Notes: generated from the sequence alone by a model not told the origin. 64,000 nucleotides of DNA from Struthidea cinerea (GCA_013397865.1 VZTI01001818.1:372001-436000); one strand, 5' to 3'; shown: positions 49,655-62,097, counted from the first letter of the stretch. Translations and numbers: made by a program.

Positions 49655-49885
49655 TGGTTGTACTGGATTTACTTGCATTGGTGTTGGTTTTCTTCATAGC
49701 AGCTCGTATGGTTCTGTGCTTTGTATTTGTAACCGAAGCAGTGTGGATAACAAACCAATGTTTTTGCTGAACAGCACACAGCATCAAGGCTTTCTCTGTT
49801 TCATACTCTACACATTCCACACTCTCTCCCTGTGAGTGGTCTTGGGGTGGGCAAGAGCTTGGAGGGGGCACAGAATTACAGGTAT
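49655..49885 (+). mobile_element. ERVL LTR, 5' part, plus strand
   Basis: TGGTTGTACTGGATTTAC, GGTTTTCTTCATAGCAGCTC, GTATGGTTCTGTGCTTTGTA, TTTGTAACCGAAGCAGTGTG, AACAAACCAATGTTTTTGCT and GGGGTGGGCAAGAGCTTGG follow the 5' half of the avian ERVL LTR in sense. Homology fades after GGGGGCACAGAATTACAG. A 135-codon frame on the minus strand (49608-50015) is antisense to it and is not a gene. It may pair with the same-strand LTR remnant 1.6 kb to the right, but no retroviral internal sequence was recognised between them. Confidence 0.75.
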
Positions 49886-51484
49886 TTTTAACATAGGATA
49901 GTTGGACACAGCAGCATTCTGGATCCTTGCCAACAAATTCATTTTGACAAGGGCTAAAGGGGAGAAGTCTGGACCAGGAATGAGTGCCACACCTACAGAA
50001 TGAAAACTGCATCATTCATACCAGAGTCCAAAAAGGACTTAGCAGGAAAAGAGTTGAAAACAGAGTAATGATACACAATGATTTTGCAAAAAGGACTAGT
50101 ATCATTCACAGAGGGATGAATGAGGGAAGGTGATGTTTGGATTTAGCATGCTATTGGAATCGTGTATACAGCTGTGCTGTTGCCATTCTTAAAAAGAAGA
50201 AAAAAAATTGTCATTATTAAAAGAGAACTTATTTTGTAATAAAACAACCAGACCTGGTAACTCAATTAAGTTCATAAGCATTTTCACAACAAAGAGAAGG
50301 CATGTACTACAAGAGATTTTTATCTAGCCAAATACATAAACAAGAACATAACATTAACTAGAAAAAAAAAAAAGTCAGATAAATTCAAGGAACACTCAGA
50401 AGAGTTACTTGTTAGAATACATCACAAAGAGGAACAAGCACAATTTTCATATCTTGGTGTTTTCAGGTCAAAACTGGATTTCTCTCTGGATGGATGTATT
50501 TCCATCAAACACATATTACTTGTTTAAGATAGGAGTAAGTGAAATTTCATATCCTGTGACCTAGTTGCATTTCCCATTGCAAAATCAAATAAGCACCAAA
50601 ATTGTCCTGCTAGATATAGATTAAGAAAAGACTGTCACACCAACTCTGAATAATGAAACTATTTTTGCTTTTTGTATTGCAGAGCTACTCACCAGCTTTC
50701 CCAAGACTATTTTCAGTGTCATCTCTGAAACTTGCAATGGAGTCTATTTGAGTCAGTATCACAATTTTTTCTGTTCTACTTGTATGAACTGAAAAGGTTT
50801 TTTAAAGAGACTGCTCCGTAAGTGTTGTGTTTTTAGTGACCTGTGTGGTACATTTAGAATTCCTTCTTTTAATGGTTTGACCATAACTACATCTTATGCA
50901 GCATGAACTGATCTTGGCTTTCAGCTTATTAACGATTTAGTCAGATTTAGTCAAATGTCACTCTCTTTTCTCTGCTATAATGAATCTGGTGCTGGTAAGA
51001 CTCAGGAGCCATAAACATGAAATCTTACAAACTTCCTTGCTTTTGTCTCTTGTCCTAATATATGTGTGTCTTCTAAATGCTATGATAATTCACTGTAGCT
51101 GCAACTCATTAGTACTCAGAAATTTGGGTTTTGTAAATTCTAGATAATGCAATGCTGAAGTGAGAAAGTCTGGTGGAAAATTGCCTGCTAGGGCGTAGTG
51201 CATTCCTAATACTTAAGCAAAAACTTTCCCTTAATGACAAAATCCTCTAAATTAGTTATTTCAGAGTCATTACATTCATGGGTGGAATTCAACTTTGGAT
51301 ACACATAGATGGCCTACAGCACTGTGTACCTGGAGTATCTGTCACTACAAAGGCCATGTGTCTCCTGTAGGTCTTTGGTTAAGTCTGCCAGTCATGACAC
51401 TAAATGCATGTGCTTACATACCTGAATCACTCACATGGTGCTTTCATTCATAATTTCTTTTAATGCATCCTGCCTCAGCCTGGC
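49886..51484. other. Non-coding DNA between two ERVL LTR remnants
   Basis: No primer-binding site, gag/pol-like frame or other transposon was recognised, so there is no support for this being ERVL interior. Confidence 0.55.
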
Positions 51485-51962
51485 TTGATGTTGGGTTTTA
51501 GATTTGTGACCAAGACAGTGTTGGTAGCACACCAGTGTTTTAGCTATTGCTGAGTAAAGGGTTTATAAGTTTCCCACTCCACCACCAGTAGTCTGGAGAT
51601 AGGCAAGAGGTTGGGAGGGAACACAGCTGGGACAGCTGGCCCAAACTGACCAAAGGGATAAGCCATACCAAACAACATAATGCATAAAAAAAACGGGGGA
51701 GGGTGCAGGGGGAGGTGTGGGTTTTGCAGGGGAGAATTTTTTCAAAGTGGTCATTGCTCAGAGACTGGCTGGGCTTTGGTCTGATGGTGGGAGGTGATCC
51801 TTTATATCATTTGGGTTTGGTTGGTTTTATTCCTCCTTTACTTATTAAGGTGTCTTTATCTTGACCTATGACTTTTTCTCACATTTGCTTTCCCCCTGCT
51901 ACAGGGGCAAGTGAGCAAGCAGGTGGAGGGTGCTTAGGTGTCAGCCAAGGTAACACACCACA
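51485..51962 (+). mobile_element. ERVL LTR, 5'-truncated, intact 3' end, plus strand
   Basis: GTTTTAGATTTGTGACCAAG, ACAGTGTTGGTAGCACACC, GGGACAGCTGGCCCAAACT, GACCAAAGGGATAAGCCATA, GGTCATTGCTCAGAGACTGG, CTGGGCTTTGGTCTGATGG, TTATTAAGGTGTCTTTATCT and GGTGCTTAGGTGTCAGCCA run through to ACACCACA. This is the avian ERVL LTR layout from about base 60 to its 3' terminus. CpGs are nearly all lost, so the copy is old. The bases after 51962 do not look like a retroviral primer-binding site. Confidence 0.82.
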
Positions 51963-52439
51963 TAGGGTCATGCAGAAAAACTACTTACTGACATTGAAGA
52001 GTCTGGCAGTTTGAAGCCAGAAAAGGGGTGCTCTCAGTGCCTTGGCAATTGCATCTCCAAAAGGTGAGGGCTGTTGGAGTTGGGGTGATCCTGCTAAGGG
52101 AAGGGGAATAAGCCAGTTTTTAACCCACTCTAATGGCCCAACATTTAAATGTAAGGGGTTTACCGAGGTTCCTGTACTCTGGGTTAAACACACAGGAGAA
52201 ATACCGACCAGGTATTCTCAAGAGGTCGAAACTATTTTACCGGCAAAATATAGAAATACAAGGAACTTTGGCAAAAGGTTTAGTATAACATCAAATCGAC
52301 ATCAAACACTTATCACATTAATTTGGCCCATTCAACTTGGCAAACTCTCGAGCTTAAGTTAGAAAACTTTAAACCCATTTGATGTGCTGTTATCCATAAT
52401 GTTCCAAGGAAAGGGAATTAGAAGCAAGCCAGAAAAGGG
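51963..52439. other. Unclassified segment with retained CpGs
   Basis: Within 200 bases there are several CpGs (TACCGAGG, TACCGACC, GGTCGAAA, TACCGGC, ATCGACAT, CTCGAGC) in otherwise CpG-poor surroundings. That suggests a younger insertion than the ERVL LTR on its left. If the LTR-like block on the right is read on the minus strand, this would lie where its internal leader should be. A 106-codon plus-strand frame (52042-52362) shows no known domain. Its nature is unresolved. Confidence 0.4.
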
Positions 52440-52755
52440 ATGGAAAACCACACATACAGCTACCAATGCCTAGGCTCCAGCAGTGTCCAAATAGAAAATC
52501 CAAGCAGGGCATTGGGTCAAGGCAGATGCTTGCCTCATGCTCAGCCTTAAAAACCCCTGGGCCTCCATGGGCCCTCCCTCCAGGTGGGACTTCTGGTCAT
52601 TCAGCCACTCAGGAGCTGGCTTAGGTGAGAGTGGGGCACTGCCTCTGGTGTGCCAGTGATTGGCAGCTCTGCCAGGCTGGGGTGCAGGCTCTAGGGTGGG
52701 AGGTGGAGTGGGTGCCAAGGCAAGGGCCAACCTGCCCCCTTCCACACACACACGC
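52440..52755 (-). mobile_element. Probable LTR of another retroelement, minus strand
   Basis: Read on the minus strand, a GC-rich block ends in GGCCCAGGGGTTTTTAAGG, a TATA-like TTTTTAAGG after a GC-rich promoter, about 180 bases from a candidate TGTGTGTGTGGAAGGG start. This is followed by GCTGAGCATGAGGCAAGC and GCTTGGATTTTCTATTTGG. The layout is that of an LTR U3-R. No partner LTR, target duplication or AATAAA was established, and the left end is unknown, so the call rests on composition and the promoter-like block. Confidence 0.4.
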
Positions 52756-55700
52756 ATCCAAAAATGTCTAGAGACACCAATTTTTCCAGTCTCTGATACC
52801 CACTTACCTCCATGGACAGGAAAAAGGCAAATACATCACCATATTACCTAGAAGCAGCCAAAAAGCCAGGTAAATGAATCACTAGGGAACATCAATTATC
52901 ACTTTTATGTCTGTGAAAAACTCAATAGAAACTTAAATGTAATTCTGAATTGGCAGTAATCGGTCAAACAGGGGTGTTGGAACAACATAATTTTAAGTAA
53001 AATACTGGTATTTTGCACCAATGTTAAAAAAAGTGATCAGAGTGGAGGTTTATCTAAAGTTTGTCACTAAATCCATTGACTTCCAACTAGAATGAACCTG
53101 TTTGTAATGGAAACCTGAGGACCTAACTCATATAAGGACATCAAAATTACAAACACCTAAAGCTTGATAAAATAAATCCCACCCAAAATCTAAGCTTATC
53201 TATCTTCATTACCTCACACAAAATTAGCAGAACCTATGTGACTCTTGGGTGGCCAAAATCAACTGAGATAAATCTCACCATTTCTAAAGAAAGAGCCACA
53301 GAAATATTCTTTTGTATCACAGTGTTATGGTACAAACCCCAAAATGTTTCTGACTATCAATATAAAATGGTGAAAAAATGTACGGTATGCATGGTATATA
53401 TACTATATATAGACATACACACTGCGTGGTACAGCGAAAGGCCAAACCAAACCAGCCCAGCAAGGCTTTTTGACATTTTGAGCTGAGAGTCAAAATATTC
53501 CTGTCCGTCTCTTTAATCATATTTTTTTTTTTTTTTGCCTGGAGGGTGTCTATATTACCTATCGATGAAAACTGGGCATATACTAAATCAATGAATGCAG
53601 AAATGTAATGCCCTAGCAATTCTGATTTTATACTCTGTCTTGTTAAAATTCACAGTTCAATACTATATTTAATTATAAAGACAGAAAAAAAAGAGAATGC
53701 ACGACATTAGAATGATATAGGAAAATACCCAGAAGATCCTAAATATGACTTCATTATCATAGTTTCTTAAACCTCAGATTACAGGAGGCTATGAGATCAG
53801 TCACAAAACCCAAACAGGGAAAGCAGTCTGGGTTAGTCTAATTTGAATTTACACTCTGATGCGGAGGGTATCTAAAAAAAAAAAGCTTTTAATATCTACT
53901 AATTTTTTTAGTTTTGCTTTAAATTTAAAATGATCCTTGAACATTGTATTATCAGATATTTTAAGAAACTGCTCATCATCCCAAAGATTTTAATGAATAA
54001 ACTTTAAAGATCTAATCCTGACCATAGCCATATTCCCTTAAATCATTCTGTTAATGTCATTCCCATTTTAACTAATAGCAATTTATGAGTAACAACCACT
54101 AGGCATGTTCATATCTGAATTGCTTAGTGAAAAAATACAACTTAACTATACAAATTTGCGTAATTGCATGTGTCAGTAAAACGGGAGTTAAGATAGCAAA
54201 CTTAATTTCTCACAAAAAAGTTGGTAAATAATTCAGTGTAATATGCAGGTATTCTTTACACAGACACTTTAGTTGTCACTGCCCTTAAACAGAGTAGTAG
54301 GTCAAACTCTCAGCAGTCCCACACATATGACCCCAAACTCCTATCCTTCTGCAGAATTAATCTGTGGGTCTTATAACTTATTCATACAGGTATAATTACA
54401 ACAGTTATAATGACAGTTATTAACCACCATTTGATATCTTTGTAGGTGTGTGGGTGAGGGTTGCCTTCAAATGTCAGTGAACAATTGACATTTTTCTGCA
54501 AATAGCACCCTGTAACCACCTTATACCCCTCCTCCCATGTGTCCAATCCCACCTGTTTATGGTCCAGGGGTCCAAGATTTGGCATGGCCCAACTCAGTAT
54601 CCTCAATTTATAGCTCTGAAGAAATTGTTAAGCTGTGAAAAAGACTAATGGGAAAGTTCATACAGTGGCATCACACAAGGGAAGAAAGGTAAAGATAGAA
54701 AGAGAGCATTGGAGTAGAGATCATTAGTTTTTCAAGGACTAAAGAAGAAAAACACCACCATGGAAAGGCAGAAAATTATAAAGGAGAAGAAACCTGGAGA
54801 ACTGAATAACAAATAGCAACTCAGTAACTTGAGTATCTGTTTCAGAGAGCAGCGGAGGATGACCGTTTTAATTCCTGACCAAACCTTAACTAACTAGCAA
54901 AGACCTTTAAGACCACTTTTTGGGACTAGGAGTATAATACTGCTTATACTAGCCACTCCTTCCATCCTGGCTATCTTTTGTGTGAACCAGCTAATAGAGA
55001 CTTGCTTTATACTATCAAAATGTGTGTTCTGCTTGACGAGTATCCTTAAAAAAAGGACCTGAAGAAAATGATCTTGATAAGAAGGGCTAACAAAGTACCT
55101 TTTTAGGGTATCTAGTGAAAAAAAGTTATGTGAGTCCTTTAATCAAACTTGAGATGTCTGTAATATGGACATCTTCACTAGACAAATCTGAGATAATTGT
55201 TTCCTTTTGAGTCAAGGAAGAAAAATAAGCAATTTCAGGGTACAATTCAACTGACCTATTTTAAACACCAATCTTAGGTGAAATCAATACTAACTTAGAA
55301 GTACCTCCTTTTCTCACTATTTTATTTTCTCACTATTGACAAAAAAGGGGGCCCTAGAGGATTAGCATGGATGTAGATGTATCCTTTGAAGACATGTTTT
55401 GGGTTAGATGACCTCCACTCAGTATGTGTGAATCTGTGTGGTTTGTTAAAATCAGCACACGATTAGCTCAGCTCTCTGTAAGGACAGAGAGAGATTCAGT
55501 GTGAAACTCAGACAGATAGTCTTCATTTTAATAGATGTTTCCTTATCTTAAAGCTTCCTTAAACAACCTAGTTTAGTAATAGGCTCAGTAGTTAGAGAAA
55601 CACATATTTTTACCCATTAGTACTTCAGGAAATTACATATTTTCACTCAATCCATATCAAGAAGGCATGCTGAACTTTTTAGTTCAAGTGCTCTCCTTCA

Positions 55701-57215
55701 TTTTATCTTATCACCCTTTCATTCAATGACAGCATCTAATTTTTCATGCTTTGCTTCCTCACTTACCACCTCCTTACTGCTGCTGGAGTACTGAACACCA
55801 TGATCTCAACATTAACCAGATAAGGGGATGAATCATGAAGCAGGTTTTCTGATCAAGCAGCTATACACTGAAGGCAATCATAATCTGGCTAAATATGTAA
55901 TGTATCACAGAGACCTTAAATAAATATGCACTGCAGCACTATAAATCTTACCCACATGTTTAGACATACTCAAGACTTTCCTTGATCACTTAACTCTGAC
56001 TCTGGTAAACAACATATGGTAACTGTGATAGAGTATATTTTCTGTAATTGAATCCTTTTATGTTATTTCCTATGGGATCAGACACTTCAGGTCAAGTTTG
56101 GAGGTGACACACACACAATGTTGTAAATTACACACTCAGATCAATATAAAAAAGAAGGTCTAAGAAATAAAAGATCTCAGAATTTGGCCCCATGGTTATT
56201 GTCCTCTGATTATTTTAAGCACGTGATATAAAACAGTGAATGTTACCATACCATGCAGGATATGGGCTGCTTTGATGTCATTACCCTGAGAAAGCTCTGA
56301 GAAGGTTTTCGCAGTGCAGCTGTTGTTTTTATCTGATGACTTTCCCTGATGGCTCAATGACAGGTGAGAGGGAAAAGAACAGGTTTACTGACCATGAGTG
56401 GTTTTCCCCTGCATCTACCTTTTGTTCTGCCACACAGTGAGAAAGGCTTAGTGTTTCAGGTCCTAACTCTGCACACTTAAATACTTTATTTGCCAAAATA
56501 TTTTGTGAAAATGGGGTCTGATTTTTTTTTTTTTTTTGGAGTGTGTTCAGACTGTTTAGGCTGAAGGCAGTATAACTTGGCCCTGGCCTAATCCTGAGTA
56601 ATATCCTATGGGGTATGACATGAGAACCCTCTGGTCATAAAAAATAACACAGCAAGTTATGGATCACACCACAATGTTTCACAGGTGCTAAAGGTGGAGT
56701 TACATAAGAGACCATGGAACTGCAAACTGATACCTGGAGGAGGGCATCAGGGACCTTTTGTGCAGTACAGTCTGGCAAGGTCAACAGCAACTAGGTAACC
56801 ATGTGAACAACATGAGAAGACCAAGGTAACTACTTGACCAAGACTTTCTGTGGGAACCTATGAAGCAGCTTGATCACCACAGCCTAGTAAGGACAGTAAC
56901 CCAAATCTGTCATGCACACATGTAAAGCCTTCTGAGATTTTCTTTGGAAAAAGAGTATGCTTTCACACCAATAAAACTCTCAGATGAACAGATGAGGCAT
57001 CCTGTGAATACATTATTCAGTGGTATCACTGCGCCAAGTCCATTCCAGGCCCAAAGGCATCCTCATCTACTTATCACTTCCAGACAGATTTCTCGAAAGA
57101 ACACTAATGACAGTGCTTTGTTAACACTAGTCTTAATACTAACACCTTACTGCTCTACTACAGCGAGTGTCATTTCCCTGCCTAACAACCCTGTGACCCT
57201 GGTTTTTTGCTATTC
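52756..57215. other. AT-rich non-coding DNA, 4.4 kb, no gene recognised
   Basis: Poly(T) runs occur at 53522-53536 (15 T) and 56522-56537 (16 T). A 74-codon minus-strand frame (54382-54606) ends in a hydrophobic segment and is discussed as a finding. The plus-strand frame at 56944-57297 has no domain. No CR1 or known LTR was recognised. Confidence 0.55.
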
Positions 57216-57860
57216 CACAATCACACAATCACTGAGGTCGTCAGGAACCTCAGGAAATCATCTAGGCAAACCCCCTGGTCAGAGCAGGGTCACCTAGACC
57301 AGGCTCTTTGGGGCCTCACTGTTCTCTCTTCCACTCATTATCTCCTCATTTTTTTTAGTGAGGATGCTATGGAGAATGATTTCAAAAACCTTGCTAAGGT
57401 CAAAACAATCTACATAGACTGCTCTTCCCTTGTCCACCAAGCCACTCATTTCATCATAGAAGGCTATCAGGTTTGTCAGGCAGGATTTCCCATTCAGAAA
57501 TCCATGCTGACAACTCTCAATCACTTCCAGTCCTGTAAGTGGTTTCCAGGGTTATACACTCCTTCACTTTCTCAGTGAGCAAAGTCGACTTGCCTGTAGT
57601 TCATCCATTCTCCTTCTTCCTTTCTTCCAGTCCTCAGGGAGCTTCCTTGGTCACCATGGCCTTCCCAAGATAAGAGAATGGCCTTGCAGTGATATTGGCC
57701 TTCTCCCTTTGCACTTGTGGATGAATTCCATCAGGTCCCATGGACTGCCATCTGTAAAATTTGTTTAAATGTTTCCTTTCTTGATCCTTCTCTATTTGAA
57801 AGTCGTGCTTCATTTCTCCAGAATGTGTCTTTTTACTTTTTTCTTCATGCACTCTGTAAA
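57216..57860 (-). mobile_element. CR1 LINE, reverse-transcriptase remnant joined to 3' tail, minus strand
   Basis: The left 85 bases are an antisense CR1 3' end (ATCACACAATCACTGAGGTC, AATCATCTAGGCAAACCCCC, AGCAGGGTCACCTAGACCAG). From about 57,305 rightward the minus strand encodes CR1 reverse-transcriptase pieces. Near 57,850-57,640 is a stretch with the motif SMGPDGIHP. Near 57,524-57,310 is a stretch with QHGFLNGKSCLTNLIAFYDE and a KGRAVYVDCFDLSKVFE core. This order is correct for ORF2. The catalytic YxDD region and the rest of ORF2 are missing between the second piece and the tail, so the copy has a large internal deletion. Frameshifts separate the two pieces. It is a non-functional relic. 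Confidence 0.9.
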
Positions 57861-60800
57861 AAGATTCTTTTATAACAGATTTTTACTGTAAATAAAAGCA
57901 AGGATGGACCTTCCTCATTTCTTTACTGGAATTTATTGTTTCTCCTCAGAAACAATAAATTCCACCTGCATTCAGCCATCAGAAAATCCTAGACAGAGAT
58001 GGAAGAGAGTACTGAACTGACATGAAGCAACAACATGATTACAAAACCTGCCTCTTCGTTCATGTCTTTTGCAGTTTTGGCTTTGCTGTTTTATCCTTCT
58101 GTTGACTTAAATGTTTTTAAATAACTGCTTGATAATTTGGTCAAGGTCCACAGCCTTTGATGTAGTTCTTTTCTTGAAATTTCAGTTTAGGGTACTGACA
58201 TTCAGAAAAGATTCATTTTTTTTCAGTCTGCAATGTATACATATATATAAGTACTTAATAGCATAGGTAGTATTAATTTGCTAAATGAGTTGTATATTTT
58301 TTGTTGTTTTGTTTATTGGGTTTTTTTTTTGTTTTTCTGTAAAATAGCTAAGCTACAAACACTAAATGAAATTTAGACTGAAAAAGAAGTCATCAGTATT
58401 TTGTCTCCTTGAGCTTAGGTCATTCTGATCTTCTTGAATTCATTTGGCTAAATTATCTAACCAGTTTTATAAGAATGTCCCACAGATGCTGCAATATAGT
58501 TTACTGCTTCACAATAAAATGAAATAAAAAATTAATGCTTTTTGATTCATTACCTCTTGAGAAGAGTTTTCATGAGGCTATGATGAATATTCTTCCTTTT
58601 TTATTCTGTCTGAAGAAAATTTGGAGCTGGAACAGATAAAAGCTTTTGTTCTCTATTGAATTTGACTACTTTGGAAAGTTTTCTTTCAGAAAAAATATGT
58701 TCAGAGACCAAAGTTCTTCTTTTAAACACCTTGAAATATTGTGAGCTGTTTCAAGATACTAAATAACAGTGACTGTAGAGCTAAAATTCAATATAACACA
58801 TTGCATAAGATAGTAAGTTTTCCTTTGAAGCAAAAGTCATCACCAGTTCTGGAATAACTACATTGAGAGATATGAAATGGGAAAGTATAAAGGAGGAAAA
58901 CAGCTAGATCAGCTAAAGTGTTTCACTTTACTGATGTTTTAAAATTTTACTAGCTCTTCCAACAAATCTCAACTTACTGTTAAGCATCTGCATTATATTT
59001 TGATATCCTAACGTGATTTAATTACAAAAGAGGTATAACCTCCTGCAGGAGTCCTGCTTGTAACTGCTAATGAGCAAGAGGCAATAAACTATCCTTTATA
59101 AATCAATATGTGAGAAATTAAATATGAGTGCTTGGACTTGGTTGGCCCCATAGCTAATGGAACTATGAAAGACATGATTAATTAGAAAGGTGTTTTAGAA
59201 AGGTTAATTAGTTTACTTTTTAAATTATCTGCTGAGATAATGTGGTGGTTAATAAAAAATTCCTGCATCACAAATTAGCCAATGATTTTTCTGAAGATTC
59301 AGAATAAACATATTTTGGGCAGCAGGTAAATCTGTTTATTATCTGACAATATTTTTCATTGGTGACGTTTATTACATCTCTTGTCTTTAGTTATCACTGT
59401 ACAGTTAATCTAAGCAATAAGAATTTCCGGATAGGATTACCATTTTTAATCCTCTTAGAAGTCATTGAACTTAGTTTTGTTTTGCTTTGCTTTTTTAAAA
59501 TTTAGTTTATTTGGGAAATCATAGACCTTGACTAATATCTCAATTGTCTGGGAACAATTTAACCAGCAAGATGGCCTATGTCATCTTACAAATGAATACA
59601 TAATTTGAGTTCAAAAGTAGAGGAAACAAATGAAAAAAGATGTAAAGAATTAAAATACTATTAAAATATTGATTAGCTTGAGAGGGAGTTTTCTTAGCTC
59701 AAATAAAGATAATTTTCAAGATTTTTTTTAAAGTAATCAGGTAGATATGAGGAGCAGTGTACCCTAAACAGAAAGAGCAGTGTGGGATACAGCTTGAGTG
59801 TATGTGTACATTCAAAAGTATCTATGAAGGACATGTCATCATTGTCAAAATCTGAGATTACTAAAGACAAAATTATATTCGATGATACACTAGCACTACT
59901 TTCAAGGGCTAGTGAAAACACTTGGAAACAAAGATAAGAAGTTCATGTTTGTGAGACAAAAAATCTAGGGAGTTTACGCAAGGAGAGGGCTCTCCTGGAT
60001 CAAGGAAGTGAATGAGTAGTGTCCTCAGTAGGTGTGTAACAGACAAATTTACAACTGTGGAAGTCAATGAAAGCCTATATAGTAGATGATTTGCAAAGCT
60101 GGTAAGAATCTAAACTGCAACTACTTGGACAAAAGGATAGAAACAATAAGATTTATTCAAACCTTGGGTTAAGAATTCTATTGAGTACTCATAGTCAAAG
60201 CTAATATTTCTGTTATAAATTTAAGCAATAGTAAGTTAGTGCTGTTGTCTGCACAAGAAAAGTAATTAACAAAATGATCTGAAGAATGAGAAATACTCAG
60301 ATGGCTATGCCATATGTCAGTTACTGAATGAGGCTTATGAACATTCACAAGATTTTAGGAAAACATCAGAGTACTAAAAAGTGACCTTTAAATATGCAGA
60401 TGCATATGCAGATAAATATGTGGATACAAATCTCATTTTCATTGAACAATGGCATAAATCTTGCATTTTATTCATTGCAACTCACAAAAGGAATAAGCAA
60501 AAATGATCCACAGAAAGATACATAAAACAATGCACCATATTTATTATTTATAGCTTCTGAGAAATGTACTGATCACTAACTAAATAGATAAGAAGCAAAT
60601 AAAACAGCAGAGCAGAATGGCAGAAGCAGACGGTCATCATAAAATGAACTCTGCAGCAGTTTCCTATTTTTTAGAACTGGTTCAAATATTTAAAGGAATT
60701 TGATTTGTACCAAAATTGAAAGTGCATTGGATCATTGTAGGCCAGGCTGTTCCTGAGAAAGGTCTTCTCTTCCCACACAAAGATTTTATTTGTTACATTG

Positions 60801-61509
60801 AAAGAAGATCTTAACCCGATTCTTCTATACCTTCTTTATAACACTTGTTGGAAACAGATTTTTTTGTTTGTGTTTCTCTAGTCTCTACCATCAACACAAT
60901 TTAACAATGTCATTTCCTTAAACTGAGATTATTTTAAAAATTTTTATATTTTCAGTTATCTCTTTGATTTCTCACTATCTTTCAGTTTCCAATATTCACT
61001 TCAGAGTGTGCAATATCCATTCACCACTGTTTCTACATTTTCAATTTTCTTCTCATCTTCTTGTAGTCTAGGACCAAAGCTCTCAAAATCAATCTCCATA
61101 GCTATAATTGTTATTTGAATTGCATTCCACCATTTACTAATACTCACAGTTGGTGTGGGTTTTTTTCTTTCTTTTTATTCTTTTTTTTTTTTTTTTCAGC
61201 TTAGAGTCTAAAATTACCTGATAAATCCAGTGTGAGGATCAGCTTTCAGTGAGGGGATACTAAACAAATGCATTTGTCTCAGTTAGTGGAAACTTAGAAA
61301 TCAAGCTTCAAAGATGTGTAAAAATTAAAATTTAGGTTTTGGAGCATATCTGTCATGCTTGTCACTTCTCTCATCACATTAATGAAAAAAGTGGAAAAAA
61401 TATAAAATAGGGGTAAGCAGAAGCAGCAGCAGTTCAAGCAATATTTGAGATATTGATTTTATAAACATTACTGGAATCTGGATTTTTTATGTAAATAATT
61501 TTACACAAG
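57861..61509. other. AT-rich non-coding DNA with a perfect hairpin and poly(T) runs
   Basis: This holds the inverted repeat at 57927-57964, listed separately, and a 16-base poly(T) at 61181-61196. No gene or transposon was recognised in the rest. Confidence 0.6.
57927..57964. repeat. Perfect inverted repeat, 17-bp arms, 4-base loop
   Basis: The left arm TGGAATTTATTGTTTCT (57927-57943) and right arm AGAAACAATAAATTCCA (57948-57964) are exact reverse complements around CCTC. The arms contain ATTTATTGTTT / AAACAATAAAT, so AATAAA-like sequence occurs on both strands. It lies 67 bases right of the CR1 relic and is not part of the CR1 consensus I know. Function is unknown. Confidence 0.9.
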
Positions 61510-62097
61510 TGTTGTGGTTTAACAACACCAGCCAGCCACCAGGGCCCACACAGCTGCTCACTCACTCCCCACCAGCAGAATCAGGGAGAGATTCTGAAGC
61601 ATAAAAAAAAATTGTGGGTTTAGATAAAGACAGTCTAATAGGGAAAGCAGATTCCATGCATGCAAATAAAACGAAACAAGGTATTAATTCACTGCTTCTC
61701 ATGGGCAGGCAGGTTTTTCAGCCATCCCCAGGAGAGCAGGGCCCATCACATGTAACAGTGACTTGGGAAAACAAACACCATCATTCCAAATGTCCCACCC
61801 TTCCTCCTTCTTCCTCCCACTCCATATACTGAACATGATGTCACATGATCTGGAATATCCCTTTGATCAGTTGGGGTCACCTGTCCAGGCAGTGTCTCCT
61901 CCTAACCTGCCACGCTCCCCCAACTCCCTTGTCAGCCTGGCCATACAAAAAGCAGAAAAGGCCTCGGCTCTGCGTAAACCCTGCTCAGAAATAACAAAAA
62001 CATCTGTCATCACTCCTATGTTCAGCACAAATCCAAACCCGGCCTCATACCAGTCACTGTGAAGAAAACTGACTCTACTGCAGCCAAAACCAGCACA
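61510..62097 (-). mobile_element. ERVL LTR, near full length, minus strand
   Basis: On the plus strand it opens TGTTGTGGTTTAACAACACC and CAGCTGCTCACTCACTCCCC. It continues with GATAAAGACAGTCTAATAGG, ATGTCACATGATCTGGAATA, TCCCTTTGATCAGTTGGGGT, CACCTGTCCAGGCAGTGTCT and CCTGCTCAGAAATAACAAAA, and ends CAGCCAAAACCAGCACA. This is the reverse complement of the avian ERVL LTR, end to end, with some indels. The word ACAAG lies at 61505-61509 and at 62095-62099, the second partly inside the LTR end, so a 5-bp target duplication is possible but unproven. No internal retroviral sequence lies on either side, so it is a solo LTR. Confidence 0.88.

Noticed and set aside
49608..50015. 135-codon open frame on the minus strand, the longest in the window
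   Set aside because: It is antisense to an ERVL LTR remnant, and the sequence has no recognisable domain. The length is expected by chance in a 64-kb window.
49655..51962. The two same-strand ERVL LTR remnants as the 5' and 3' LTRs of one provirus
   Set aside because: There is no primer-binding site, polypurine tract or gag/pol-like sequence between them, and both are truncated. Independent insertions are as likely.
57207..57578. 123-codon plus-strand open frame
   Set aside because: It is antisense to the CR1 reverse-transcriptase remnant, whose sense protein motifs are on the minus strand.
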